Shown: piece by piece, positions 37,302-46,131 of the stretch
How the letters are laid out: every line of letters starts with the position of its first letter
How positions within the stretch are numbered: the first letter of the stretch is position 1
NCBI GenBank assembly: GCA_964482235.1
Contig: CAYZWU010000013.1
Span: 49,849-113,848, forward strand
Length of the DNA stretch: 64,000 bases
Reading direction: 5' to 3'
Source: CAYZWU01 sp964482235
GTDB taxonomy: Bacteria; Planctomycetota; B15-G4; CAYZWU01
Made by a program: the position numbers and the translations under genes
The notes under the pieces: generated by a model
The model's database searches: none
What the model was told of the DNA's origin: nothing
The model's input: the letters and a program-made list of their open reading frames with translations, nothing else

Positions 37302-37835
37302 GGTCAGCCACCCTGTATTTCCGAGTGAGATTAATAATTCGCCGTGAAATACAGGCACCCGTGGGTGCCCGCTTTTCTGAGATTCGACACATGTTCGAAT
37401 TGATATATGTAATCATACAAAGTTGGTCTGATTTTTAAACCTCTTTTTTCAGAGATATTACAAAAATGACCGCTATTGCCGCATTTGATGCCGTATTTGC
37501 GGGTTGGACCGATTTTAACGAGTTGTCAGGCAATACCGGTACCGTTGGAACGCCGGTCGGATCGGGATTCTATCACAAATCCGACAGGAGGTGAAGGCCT
37601 GCACGGGGCGAAGAGAGGAACGCAGGAGTTTTCTCAAAGCAGCCTCCTGCCCTGCCGCCGGGATGGATCGTGCCCGTGATCCGGAAGATCGCCGGCACAT
37701 CACGGTGATGCCACCACTGGCGCCTTGACGCTTCCCCCAGCCACCGCTAGAGTTGACAGGCTGCCGGATTCCTTGCGGCAGGATGAAACGGATCATGGAG
37801 CTCTACTTCGCGTCATACGCACTGGATCGGTTTGC
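37302..37835. other. 534-bp divergent intergenic region, AT-rich core
   Basis: No convincing gene. The first third (about 37370-37470) is markedly AT-richer than the window, with tatatgta and attttta tracts, and probably holds the promoter of the minus-strand amidotransferase. A perfect 7+7 bp inverted repeat, ggcaccc-gt-gggtgcc, lies at 37354-37369, where an operator could sit. An open frame in the last ~110 bp (from 37725) extends the glucuronokinase upstream but shows no family similarity and is taken as leader. Confidence 0.5.
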
Positions 37836-38831
37836 ATGATATTCGATACTCGCGCCTTTGCCCGCGCCGGACTGCTTGGCAATCCCTCGGACGGCTACTT
37901 CGGCAAGACCATCTCGATCTGTGTGAGAAACTTCGGGGCACACGTTTCCCTCTACCATTCTCCCGAGCTGAGGATCGAGCCTCAGGAGGTGGACAGGAAC
38001 GTCTTCAAGAGCATCTTCGATCTCGCGGAGAAGGTCGACCTGCACGGCTACTACGGCGGCGACCGGTTGATCAAGGCGTCGATCCGGAAGTTTCTCGATC
38101 ACTGCGAGGAGAACGGCATCCGCCTCGAGAACAAGAACTTCAGCGTGAGGTATCACTCCTCCATCCCGCGGCAGGTGGGGCTCGCCGGTTCCAGCGCCAT
38201 CATCACGGCGATGTTCCGGGCCCTGATGGCCTTCTACGACGTCGAGATCCCGGACGAGATCCTGCCCACCGTGATCCTGAACGTGGAGCGCGAGGAGCTG
38301 GGCATCAACGCCGGGCTGCAGGACAGGGTGATCCAGGTCTACGAGGGCTGCATCTACATGGATTTCGACGCCGGGACGGTGAAGGCGAAGAATCACGGGA
38401 TCTACAAGAGGATCGATCCGAAGCTCCTTCCCAATCTCTTCATCGCCTACAAGACCGATCTCGGCAAGGTGTCCGGCCAGGTGCTGAACGACATCCGCAT
38501 CCGTTTCGAGAAGGGGGAGAAGCTGGTGATCGACACCCTCGACAGGATCGCCGCCCTGGCCGAGGAGGGATGGGAAGCGATCGAGTCCGGCAGGCCGGAC
38601 AAGCTGCCTGCCCTGATGAACGAGAACTTCGATCTCAGATCCCGGATCATGAAGATCAGCGACAGCAACAAGGAGATGGTCAGAGCGGCGCGGCAGTGCG
38701 GAGCATCGGCCAAGTTCGCCGGATCGGGCGGTTCGATCATCGGCGTCTACGAGAACAACGAGATCCTGAACCGGCTCGTGGTGGAGCTGGGGAAGATCAA
38801 TGCCCGGGTCATCAAACCCTACATCATCTGA
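37836..38831 (+). CDS. Glucuronokinase-like GHMP kinase
   Basis: A 331-residue GHMP-superfamily kinase resembling plant glucuronokinase, which makes D-glucuronate 1-phosphate. Seen: substrate/ATP motif SIPRQVGLAGSSAIITA near 107-123 (variant of PxxxGLGSSAA), GINAGLQDRVIQVYEG, and the C-terminal GHMP motif AKFAGSGGSIIGVYE. The ATG at 37836 starts the family-like region; a longer upstream frame has no homology signs. It is followed 15 bp later by galU and then uxaC with an overlap, so the three form an operon. Together kinase and uridylyltransferase could turn free glucuronate into UDP-glucuronate. Confidence 0.82.
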   Translation: MIFDTRAFARAGLLGNPSDGYFGKTISICVRNFGAHVSLYHSPELRIEPQEVDRNVFKSIFDLAEKVDLHGYYGGDRLIKASIRKFLDHCEENGIRLENKNFSVRYHSSIPRQVGLAGSSAIITAMFRALMAFYDVEIPDEILPTVILNVEREELGINAGLQDRVIQVYEGCIYMDFDAGTVKAKNHGIYKRIDPKLLPNLFIAYKTDLGKVSGQVLNDIRIRFEKGEKLVIDTLDRIAALAEEGWEAIESGRPDKLPALMNENFDLRSRIMKISDSNKEMVRAARQCGASAKFAGSGGSIIGVYENNEILNRLVVELGKINARVIKPYII

Positions 38832-38846
38832 CGGAGCAAGAAAGTC

Positions 38847-39722
38847 ATGATCAGAAAAGCGGTGATTCCCGCGGCCGGCATGGGCACACGGTTCCTGCCG
38901 GCCACCAAGGCGCAGCCCAAGGAGATGCTGCCCATCATCGATACACCCACGATCCAGTTCGTGGTGCAGGAGGCGGTCGATTCCGGTATCCACGATATTC
39001 TCATCATCACGGGGAAGGGAAAGCGGGCGATCGAGGATCACTTCGACCGGAACTTCGAGCTCGAGATGATGCTCGAAAACCGGAGCGAGAACCACCTCTT
39101 CAACGAGATCCGGCGGACGGCCGACATGGCCAACATCCACTTCATCCGGCAGAAGGAGCTGATCGGACTGGGCGACGCCGTGCTCTGCGCCCGCGACCAT
39201 ATCGGCGACGAACCTTTCGCCGTGCTGCTCGGCGACACGATCGTGGACTCGGTCATCCCGGTCACGCGGCAGCTGATCGACAGCTACGTCCAGTACCGGC
39301 GCTCGATCGTGGCCGTGGAAGAGGTGCCGCGCGAGAAGGTGATACGGTACGGCATCGTGAGCGGCGAGAAGGTGAGCGACACGATCCACGAGATCACCAC
39401 CATGGTGGAGAAGCCGTCGGTCGAGACAAGCCCGTCGAACCTGGCCATAGCCGGCCGCTACGTGCTCACCCCGGATATCTTCAACGTGCTCGAGAAGGTG
39501 CCGAGAAGCAGGAACGGCGAGATCCAGCTCACCGATGCCCTGCGCCGGATGCTCGGGCGGGAGTCGGTCTACTCCTACACGATCGAGGGGAAGCGCTACG
39601 ACATCGGCAACAAGCTCGATTATCTGAAGACCCAGGTCGAGTTCGGCCTGAAGCGAAGGGAGTTCCACGGACCCTTCCTCGTTTTTCTCAAGGAGGTGAT
39701 CGAAAACCATGGTTCTGAATGA
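38847..39722 (+). CDS. galU: UTP--glucose-1-phosphate uridylyltransferase
   Basis: A 291-residue GalU-type nucleotidyltransferase of full family length. Seen: AVIPAAGMGTRFLPATKAQPKEMLPI near the N-terminus (UTP-binding G-rich loop plus Lys), FAVLLGDTIVD (metal Asp), VEKPS, and the C-terminal RYDIGNKLDYLK. GalU forms UDP-glucose; beside a glucuronokinase it may instead, or also, act on glucuronate 1-phosphate, as plant UDP-sugar pyrophosphorylases do. That is inference. It overlaps uxaC by 14 bp. Confidence 0.92.
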   Translation: MIRKAVIPAAGMGTRFLPATKAQPKEMLPIIDTPTIQFVVQEAVDSGIHDILIITGKGKRAIEDHFDRNFELEMMLENRSENHLFNEIRRTADMANIHFIRQKELIGLGDAVLCARDHIGDEPFAVLLGDTIVDSVIPVTRQLIDSYVQYRRSIVAVEEVPREKVIRYGIVSGEKVSDTIHEITTMVEKPSVETSPSNLAIAGRYVLTPDIFNVLEKVPRSRNGEIQLTDALRRMLGRESVYSYTIEGKRYDIGNKLDYLKTQVEFGLKRREFHGPFLVFLKEVIENHGSE

Positions 39723-41115
39723 AGACCGTTTCTTCGATCCCGATCCCGCCGTTCGCAGGATCGCCCGGCATCTCTACGGCCTGGTGAAGGACCTGCCCCT
39801 CGTCTGTCCCCACGGCCACGTCGATCCGATCCTCTTCGCCGGGAACGAGCCCTTTCCCGATCCGGCCCGCCTGATCCTGATCCCCGATCACTACATCTTT
39901 CGCATGCTCTATTCCCAGGGCATCACCCTCGAGTCGCTGGGGATCGAGCCGCGGGACGGTTCGGCCTGCGAAACGGACAGCCGAAGGATCTGGCAGCTCT
40001 TCGCCGATCACTTCCATCTCTTCGCCGGGACGCCCACGGGAGCCTGGCTCGGCCAGGAGTTCGGCGAGCTCTTCGGCGTGCAGGAGAAGCTCGGCTCGAA
40101 GAACGCCCAGGCGATCTACGACCGGATCCAGGAGAAGCTGGGCCTGGAGGAGTTCCGGCCGCGCGCCCTGTTCGAGAGGTTCAACATCGAGGTGCTGACC
40201 ACCACCGATGCGGCCTTCGACCCGCTCGACTGGCACGGGAAGATCCGCGAGTCCGGGTGGGGGGGCAGGGTGATCCCCTGCTTCCGGCCCGATGCGGTCG
40301 TCGATATCGGCAAGAGCGACTGGAAGGAAAGGATCGACGATCTGAGCGGGGCGGCCGGTGTCGACGTGACCGGTTTCAAGAGCTACATCGCCGCGATCCG
40401 GCAGCGCCGGGATTTCTTCCGGACCATGGGCGCCGTGTCCACGGACCAGGGCGTGGCCACGCCGTTCACCTGCGAGCTCACCGAAAGGGAAGCGGACCGC
40501 ATCTTCCAGAGGGCGCTCAAGGGCGGCGCCTCGGAAGAGGACGCCAGGCTCTTCTCGGGGCACATGCTGATGGAGATGGCCGCGATGAGCGAGGAGGACG
40601 GGCTGGTCATGCAGATCCACCCCGGCTCGTTCCGCGACCACAACGACCAGGTCAGCCGCCGCTTCGGCCCGGACAAGGGCTGCGACATTCCAACCCGGAC
40701 CGAATACACCCGCAACCTGCGCGCGCTGCTCGACCGCTTCGGGAACACCCGAAAGCTCACGATCATCGTCTTCACCCTCGACGAGTCGGCCTACTCGCGC
40801 GAGCTGGCTCCCTTGGCCGGCCACTATCCGGCCATGAAGCTGGGCCCGGCCTGGTGGTTCCACGACAGCATCGAGGGGATGAAGCGGTACCGGCAGAGAG
40901 TGACCGAGACGGCGGGGATCTACAACACCGTGGGATTCAACGACGACACCCGCGCCTTCCCGTCGATCCCGGCGCGGCACGATCTGTCGCGGCGCGTGGA
41001 CGCCGACTATCTCGCCGGCCTCGTGGCCCGTCACGTCATCGACGACGACGACGCCGAGCGGATGATCAAGGCCCTGGCCTACGATCTGGTCAAGGCGTCG
41101 TACCGGCTCGATTGA
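39709..41115 (+). CDS. uxaC: Uronate isomerase
   Basis: A 468-residue amidohydrolase-fold enzyme that interconverts glucuronate/fructuronate and galacturonate/tagaturonate. Seen: VCPHGHVDPILFAG near 31-44 (metal His pair), PDHYIFRMLYSQGI, LTTTDAAFDPL, VMQIHPGSFRDHN and FNDDTRAFPSIPARHDLSRR with the catalytic Asp/Arg region near the C-terminus. It starts inside the last 14 bp of galU. With the UxaE-like epimerase at 14554 it makes a uronate entry route; in this operon the same substrate can also be phosphorylated by the kinase. A large hairpin terminator follows immediately. Confidence 0.93.
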   Translation: MVLNEDRFFDPDPAVRRIARHLYGLVKDLPLVCPHGHVDPILFAGNEPFPDPARLILIPDHYIFRMLYSQGITLESLGIEPRDGSACETDSRRIWQLFADHFHLFAGTPTGAWLGQEFGELFGVQEKLGSKNAQAIYDRIQEKLGLEEFRPRALFERFNIEVLTTTDAAFDPLDWHGKIRESGWGGRVIPCFRPDAVVDIGKSDWKERIDDLSGAAGVDVTGFKSYIAAIRQRRDFFRTMGAVSTDQGVATPFTCELTEREADRIFQRALKGGASEEDARLFSGHMLMEMAAMSEEDGLVMQIHPGSFRDHNDQVSRRFGPDKGCDIPTRTEYTRNLRALLDRFGNTRKLTIIVFTLDESAYSRELAPLAGHYPAMKLGPAWWFHDSIEGMKRYRQRVTETAGIYNTVGFNDDTRAFPSIPARHDLSRRVDADYLAGLVARHVIDDDDAERMIKALAYDLVKASYRLD

Positions 41116-41216
41116 CCCTGACGATGCAAAAAAACGTCGGCTCAGTCCGTGGGAACCCGCCCCAGATGGCGTGCTCTGGCGCGTCTGCGCTCGACGTTTT
41201 TTTGCAGCGTTAGGGT
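41115..41216. terminator. Bidirectional terminator: 25-bp inverted repeat with structured centre
   Basis: Arms 41115-41139 and 41192-41216 are inverted repeats matching at 23 of 25 positions, each with a run of seven A or T (aaaaaaacgtcg / cgacgttttttt). Read in either direction, an inner GC stem is followed by a T7 tract, as in intrinsic terminators. It lies between the convergent uxaC and sulfatase genes. The 52-nt centre contains further short hairpins (ccaga..tctgg, gcgc..gcgc, ggg..ccc), so it may be a multi-branched RNA. Confidence 0.7.
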
Positions 41217-41226
41217 TGGCTCCCTC

Positions 41227-43032
41227 TCATTCACGCCGCGTCACGATGGCGAAGAGGGGGCCTTTCACCGTGCCGCCGACTTCCACGAAAGCCTTGAGCC
41301 GGGTGAACCCCGCGGGAAGACGGAGCGACTCGAAGAGAGTGCGTCTCGCCCCTTTCTTCAGAAACAGCACGTTTTCCCTGCCGGCGATCTTGATCCGGGC
41401 CATTCCATCTTCCGCGATTTCGGGAAAGCTCAGCTCGATGTCGTAGAGTCCTGCGGCACCCACCTCGATCTGCCAGTATCCGTTCGAGTCGCGCGCCCAG
41501 GGCCGTCCCATGTAATGGCGCCAGTTCTGCCGCGTGAGGACGGAGGGATTCTCGTTCTTTGTCCCGACCACGATCCGGGGTGGGGCGTAATTGTCCGCCC
41601 GTGTGGCGCTCACATCGCGGAACCACACCTCGTAGGCCTCCCGCATCGCCTTGACCATGTCGGGCTGTTCGGCGGCAAGGTTCTTCATCTCCAGGGGATC
41701 GCCTGCCATGTCGTAGAGCTCGAATTCCGGTTCTCCCTCGAAGCTCTCGCGGCCGAAGCCGCTGGCGTGGAGGAGCTTCCACCTCTGGTTCCGTGCGGCG
41801 AAGTGGTGATGGAGCACGGGCACGTCTCCCCGGTGCGACTGGATGACGAGCAGCCGGTCGGGCCATTCGGTCTTTCTTCCCTCGAGCAGGGGCATCAGGC
41901 TGCGGCCGTCGAGCTTCAGCCCGGCGGGCTTTGTCACGCCGCAGGCGTCGAGGATCGTGGGTAGAACGTCGATGTGCGCCGCAATGCGGTCCGACCTGCG
42001 TCCGGCCTCGATCCGGGCGGGCCACTGCACGAAGAAGGGCGAGCGGATGCCGCCCTCGTGGACGTGGGACTTCATGCCCTTCATCCCGGCCACGTACCGC
42101 CGGGCGTTCGGCCCGTTGTCCGTCATGAAGATCACGATCGTGTTGTCCGAAAGGCCGAGGCTGTCCAGCTTCTCCTGCAGCCGTCCCACGTTCTCGTCCA
42201 CGTTCGTGATCATCGAGAAGATGCGGGCCCGCTTGTCACTGTTGCACTTCGCCGGCAGCTTGTGCCCCGTGTCCTGGGGGAACCGGCTGTTGTCCAGGTC
42301 GGTCTTCTTGTAGGATTGGTAGAGCTCCTCGGGGACGTCGTGAAAGGGGCCGTGCGGCGCATTGGTGGGGATGTAGGCGAAGAAGCTCTGCTTCGAGGCA
42401 TGGCACTTCCCGATCCAGCGCATCGCCTCGCTGAAGTAGATGTCCGTGCAGTAGCCGCTGCAGGGCTTCTCCTTTCCGTTGTGGAAGAGGATCGGATCGG
42501 TGTACTTGCCCTCTCCGCCCGGCGGATCTCCCGGCTGGCCGATGCCGCCGCCGCGATGCACCAGCGACTCGTCGAAACCCTGGTCCTTGGGACGCATGGG
42601 GAAGTTGTCCCCCAAGTGCCACTTGCCGAAGATGCCGGTGGCGTAGCCGGCGTCCCGGAGGATCTCGGCGACGGTGACCTCGCCGGGATCCATCATCGAC
42701 CTCCCCACGTAGGTGTCGATGCAGCGCGTCCGGTGGTTGTAGCGGCCCGTCATCAGGCAGGCGCGCGTGGGCGAGCAGACCGGGTGGACGTAGAAGTTCT
42801 CCATCCAGGCGCTGCGGCGGGCCAGGCTGTCGATGTGGGGCGTCCGGATGATCGGGTTTCCCGTGATCCCGAGATCGCCGTATCCCTGGTCGTCGGTCAT
42901 GATGAGAACCACGTTGGGCCTCTCCGGATCGTTCCGGCTGCCGGGCTGCGCCCCTGCGGGCAGAGCCAGCGCCGCCGAGCCGGCGACGAGGGTCTTGATG
43001 AAATGGCGCCGCGTCGATCCGTTGTCGCTCAT
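41227..43032 (-). CDS. Tat-exported sulfatase with C-terminal accessory domain
   Basis: A 601-residue sulfatase, ~120 residues longer than the others here. It begins with a twin-arginine signal, STRRHFIKTLVAGSAALALP. Seen: IMTDDQGYGDLGITG (metal site), CSPTRACLMTGRYNHRTR (formylglycine), FGKWHLGDNFP and FMTDNGPN. Residues ~480-600 form a beta-rich module (DSNGYWQIEVGAAGLYDIEL and later FTRLKAFVEVGG) resembling a carbohydrate-binding jelly roll. It is the last gene of the TRAP transporter operon, 33 bp after dctM, which suggests the transporter imports the desulfated product. Confidence 0.93.
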   Translation of the reverse strand: MSDNGSTRRHFIKTLVAGSAALALPAGAQPGSRNDPERPNVVLIMTDDQGYGDLGITGNPIIRTPHIDSLARRSAWMENFYVHPVCSPTRACLMTGRYNHRTRCIDTYVGRSMMDPGEVTVAEILRDAGYATGIFGKWHLGDNFPMRPKDQGFDESLVHRGGGIGQPGDPPGGEGKYTDPILFHNGKEKPCSGYCTDIYFSEAMRWIGKCHASKQSFFAYIPTNAPHGPFHDVPEELYQSYKKTDLDNSRFPQDTGHKLPAKCNSDKRARIFSMITNVDENVGRLQEKLDSLGLSDNTIVIFMTDNGPNARRYVAGMKGMKSHVHEGGIRSPFFVQWPARIEAGRRSDRIAAHIDVLPTILDACGVTKPAGLKLDGRSLMPLLEGRKTEWPDRLLVIQSHRGDVPVLHHHFAARNQRWKLLHASGFGRESFEGEPEFELYDMAGDPLEMKNLAAEQPDMVKAMREAYEVWFRDVSATRADNYAPPRIVVGTKNENPSVLTRQNWRHYMGRPWARDSNGYWQIEVGAAGLYDIELSFPEIAEDGMARIKIAGRENVLFLKKGARRTLFESLRLPAGFTRLKAFVEVGGTVKGPLFAIVTRRE

Positions 43033-43065
43033 GGTTCACCTCGAAAAAGGTTGCGTCCCCTTCTC

Positions 43066-44370
43066 CTAGCCGTAGCCGAAGAGCCGGGGCAGGAACAGCG
43101 AGATTTCCGGAATGAAGGTCACGAAGAGCAGGGCCACGATCATGGCGATGAAGAGGGGGATGAGCGGCCGGATCACCCGGGTGATCGAAGTCTCCGACAC
43201 GCCGCATCCCACGAAGAGAACCGTCCCCACAGGCGGCGTGCAGAGCCCGATGCAGAGGTTCAGCACGATGACGATTCCGAAGTGGATCGGATCGATCCCG
43301 AGCTCCATCACCACGGGAAGGAAGATCGGCGTGAAGATCAGCACCGCCGGCGTGATATCCATGAAGATCCCCACGAGGAGGAGGACGAGGTTGATGATCA
43401 GGAGGATCATCACCTTGCTTTCCGTGAGGCTGACCAGCGCCTCGCTCACGTTCTGGGGGATCTGCTCGTACGACATGATCCACGACATGCCCATCGAGGT
43501 GGCGATGAGCAGCATCACGATGCCCGTGGTGCAGGCCGAGTCGAGAAGCACCCCGGGAAGCTCGCGCAGCTTGACCTCCCTGTAGATGATCACCGAGAGG
43601 ATGAAGGTGTAGAGGACGGCTATCGCCGAGGCCTCGGTGGCGGTGAAGGTGCCGGCCACGATCCCGCCCATGACGACAACGATGAGGAAGAGGCTCGGGA
43701 GCGCGTCGAGGAAGCGGAGGACGGCCTCCTTCAGCTTCGGCGGCGGCGCGGTGGGATACTTGTTTCTGAGCGCCACCGCCGCTGCAACGACCATGAGCGC
43801 GACGCCCACGATGATGCCGGGCAGGTAGCCGGCCAGGAAGAGGGCCGCGATGGAGACCGTCCCGCCGCTGGCCAGGGAGTAGACGATCAGGATGTTGCTC
43901 GGCGGAATGACCAGCCCCATGGTGGACGACGTGATGTTGACCGCCGCGCTGTACCCACCGTCGTAGCCCTCCTTCTTCATCATCGGCGTCATGAAGCCGC
44001 CGATCGCCGCCGTCGCCGCCACGGCCGAACCCGAGATGGCGCCGAAGAGCATGGCGGCCATGATGTTCACGAGAGCCAGGCCTCCGGGCAGCATGCCGAA
44101 GATCACCTTGGCGAAGTCGATCAGCCTCCTGGCGATGCCGCCGCGGTTCATCAGCTGTCCGGAGAGGATGAAGAAGGGGATCGCCAGTAGGGCGAAGCTG
44201 TCGAGCCCCGTGGCCATCCGCTGCGCCACCGTGGTGAGGGCGGGGAGGGTCTGGATGCTGATCAGCATGGTGGCCAGCGTGGCGATGCCGATGCTGAACG
44301 AGATCGGCACGCCGAGGAAGATCAGGAAGCCGAAGCTCAGAACCAGGACCAGGACGTCAACGAGTTCCAT
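43066..44370 (-). CDS. dctM: TRAP transporter large permease subunit
   Basis: A 434-residue DctM-type protein with about 12-13 hydrophobic segments. Family motifs are visible: PISFSIGIATL, ALLAIPFFILSGQLMNRGGIARRLIDFA, LFGAISGSAVAATAAIGGFMTPMM, PSNILIVYS, MDITPAVLIFTPIFLPV and GLCTPPVGTVLFVG. It uses sodium or proton gradients to move the solute delivered by DctP. Start ATG 44370 gives a 14-bp overlap with dctQ, so translation is coupled; an upstream in-frame ATG is less likely. Operon order: 29-codon gene, dctP, dctQ, dctM, sulfatase. Confidence 0.95.
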   Translation of the reverse strand: MELVDVLVLVLSFGFLIFLGVPISFSIGIATLATMLISIQTLPALTTVAQRMATGLDSFALLAIPFFILSGQLMNRGGIARRLIDFAKVIFGMLPGGLALVNIMAAMLFGAISGSAVAATAAIGGFMTPMMKKEGYDGGYSAAVNITSSTMGLVIPPSNILIVYSLASGGTVSIAALFLAGYLPGIIVGVALMVVAAAVALRNKYPTAPPPKLKEAVLRFLDALPSLFLIVVVMGGIVAGTFTATEASAIAVLYTFILSVIIYREVKLRELPGVLLDSACTTGIVMLLIATSMGMSWIMSYEQIPQNVSEALVSLTESKVMILLIINLVLLLVGIFMDITPAVLIFTPIFLPVVMELGIDPIHFGIVIVLNLCIGLCTPPVGTVLFVGCGVSETSITRVIRPLIPLFIAMIVALLFVTFIPEISLFLPRLFGYG

Positions 44371-44896
44371 CGGAAGCCTCCCTCCGGCCCGAAAGCGTCT
44401 CGGCAAAGTAGGCGGCCGTGTAGAACATGATGAGAAGCCCGCTCAGGGGCAGAACCAGGTAGAGATAGCCGAGCTTGATCTGCAGGGCGGCCGACGTCTG
44501 GTCGAGGGTGAGGGTGACGAAGACGAGACGGGCACCGCCGATCACCATCACCACGCAGGCGAAGAGGAAGATCAGGAAGAGGGACGCAAGCTCCGCCAGA
44601 GCCCTCGGCTTCCCCTTCAATCTCTCCACCACGATGTCGATGGCCAGGTGCAGCTTTCTTCCCATGGCGTAGCTGGCTCCGAGGAGCGCCACCCAGATCA
44701 GGAGGAACCGGGCCAGCTCCTCCGTGTAGGAACTGGGATTCTTCAGCACGAACCGGGTGAACACCTGCCAGAGGACGTTGAGGACGTTGGCTCCCATCAG
44801 CACGATCAGGAGGAAGGCGAGAGCCCTGTCGATCCTCCTCCTCGCTTCGGCGAGGAAGGAATGTTCGTTGTTTGCCGCTGTTCTGTTGCCAATCAT
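44357..44896 (-). CDS. dctQ: TRAP transporter small permease subunit
   Basis: A 179-residue four-helix DctQ-type protein (segments near 25-47, 58-75, 96-120 and 134-157). Family signs are NVLWQVFTRFVLKNPSSYTEELARFLLIWVALLGASYAMGRKLHLAID around 39-86. It overlaps dctM by 14 bp and lies 81 bp after dctP. It docks the large permease and stabilises the complex. Confidence 0.93.
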   Translation of the reverse strand: MIGNRTAANNEHSFLAEARRRIDRALAFLLIVLMGANVLNVLWQVFTRFVLKNPSSYTEELARFLLIWVALLGASYAMGRKLHLAIDIVVERLKGKPRALAELASLFLIFLFACVVMVIGGARLVFVTLTLDQTSAALQIKLGYLYLVLPLSGLLIMFYTAAYFAETLSGRREASDGTR

Positions 44897-44977
44897 CTTG
44901 ATTCCTTGATCTCCGCCGATTCATGTGGCCGCCCCGAAAGACCGGATTTCATCGCGAAAGCCGTCCGGGGCGGTCCG

Positions 44978-45991
44978 TCACTTCACTGCCTTGATACGCT
45001 CGATCAGGGAGGCCATCCCGGGATCGGCCATGAGCTCGTCGTAAGCGGGCTTCACCTCGCCGGCGAAGAGAGCCTTGTCCGGATAGGAGACCTTCACGCC
45101 TGCTTTCTGCACCTCGTCGAGAGCATGCTGCGTCGCCTCCTGCCAGAGCTTCTTCTGGACCTGGGCCGATTCGTTTGCCGCTTCCTGGATGATCCGCCGG
45201 GCCTCGGGAGTCAGCTCGTTCCAGATGATGGTGCTGATCAGGACCACGTCGGGAACGGAGGTGTGCTCGTCGAGGGCGTAGTACCGGCAGACCTCGTAAT
45301 GCCTCGAGAGATGGAAGCTCGGAGGGTTGTTCTCGGCCCCGTCCACCACGCCCTGCTGAAGGGCCGTGTAGAGCTCGCCCCAGGCGATCGGCGTGGGGGA
45401 TCCGCCCAGGGCCTTCACCATGTTCATCGCCGTCGGGCTTTCCTGGGTCCGGATCTTCACACCCACGAGGTCGGCCGGCGTCATCACCGGCTTTTCCTTG
45501 GTGTAGAAGCTCCGGCTGCCCGCATCGTAGAAGCAGAGCCCGCGCAGCCAGTACTTCTCGCCGTCCAGGAGCAGCGACCGGCCGATCTCTCCCTCCAGCA
45601 CCTGGAAGAGGTGCTCCCTGTCGCGGAACAGGTAGGGAAGCCCGAGGACGTTCATCGTGGGGACGAATCCCTCGAGCGCGCTGCTCGAGACCTTGGTCAT
45701 GCCGAGGCTGCCGATCTGGAGGAGCTCGAGGCATTCCCGCTCCGAGCCGAGCTGCTCGCTGTGGTAGATGTCGATCCGGATCGAGCCGCCCGATTTCTCG
45801 CGGACTCGCTCGGCCATGTACTCCATGGCCTTGTGGACCGGGTGCGACGGGTCGAGGCCGTGGGCCATCTTGATAACCTGGACGCCGCCGCCGCTCCCGC
45901 AGCCGGTCAGCGGCGCAACAGAGACGGCCAGGAGAAGGAGGAGGCCCGGTGCCGCGGCTCGGCAGCGGATTTTCAGGAAGGCTGCTCTCAC
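44978..45991 (-). CDS. dctP: TRAP transporter substrate-binding lipoprotein
   Basis: A 337-residue DctP-family periplasmic binding protein. GTG start at 45989-45991 overlapping the TGA of the tiny upstream gene (GTGA). A lipoprotein signal ends at PLTGC. Seen: IKMAHGLDPSHPVHKAMEYMAERV, ISVx-type region LGSERECLELLQIGSLGMTKVS, the conserved KIRTQESPTAMNMVKALGGSPTPIAWGELYTALQQGVVDGAENN stretch with the substrate-carboxylate Arg, and a C-terminal helix rich in Lys/Glu. The Arg near KIRTQ normally pairs with a carboxylate, so the ligand is probably a sugar acid such as a uronate, consistent with UxaC/UxaE. Confidence 0.94.
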   Translation of the reverse strand: MRAAFLKIRCRAAAPGLLLLLAVSVAPLTGCGSGGGVQVIKMAHGLDPSHPVHKAMEYMAERVREKSGGSIRIDIYHSEQLGSERECLELLQIGSLGMTKVSSSALEGFVPTMNVLGLPYLFRDREHLFQVLEGEIGRSLLLDGEKYWLRGLCFYDAGSRSFYTKEKPVMTPADLVGVKIRTQESPTAMNMVKALGGSPTPIAWGELYTALQQGVVDGAENNPPSFHLSRHYEVCRYYALDEHTSVPDVVLISTIIWNELTPEARRIIQEAANESAQVQKKLWQEATQHALDEVQKAGVKVSYPDKALFAGEVKPAYDELMADPGMASLIERIKAVK

Positions 45992-46077
45992 TTGAGGTCC
46001 TCCGGAACGAGGGAATAGATGATCCCGCCGCTGGGATCTCCCTGGTTGATGATGCGGTTTTTTTCATGTTGTGCCAT
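45988..46077 (-). CDS. Small 29-residue protein translationally coupled to dctP
   Basis: A 29-codon frame from ATG 46075-46077 to TGA 45988-45990, behind a near-perfect AAGGAGG site 8 bp upstream. The product, starting MAQHEKNRIINQGDPSGG, is polar with no membrane segment. Its stop overlaps the GTG start of dctP, so ribosomes finishing it would re-initiate on dctP. It could be a functional small protein or only a leader that sets dctP translation. No homology is recognised. Confidence 0.6.
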   Translation of the reverse strand: MAQHEKNRIINQGDPSGGIIYSLVPEDLK

Positions 46078-46131
46078 GATGCCGGCCTCCTTTCAAGAAA
46101 GTAGGGCGGCCGGGATGCGCTCGATCGAGCG

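Noticed and set aside
37354..37369. Intrinsic terminator at the 16-bp inverted repeat
   Set aside because: The central spacer is only 2 nt and no U-tract follows; it lies upstream of a start codon, so an operator is more likely.
37725..37835. Extended N-terminus for the glucuronokinase
   Set aside because: The added 37 residues have no family similarity and start without a ribosome site; the ATG at 37836 begins the GHMP-type sequence.
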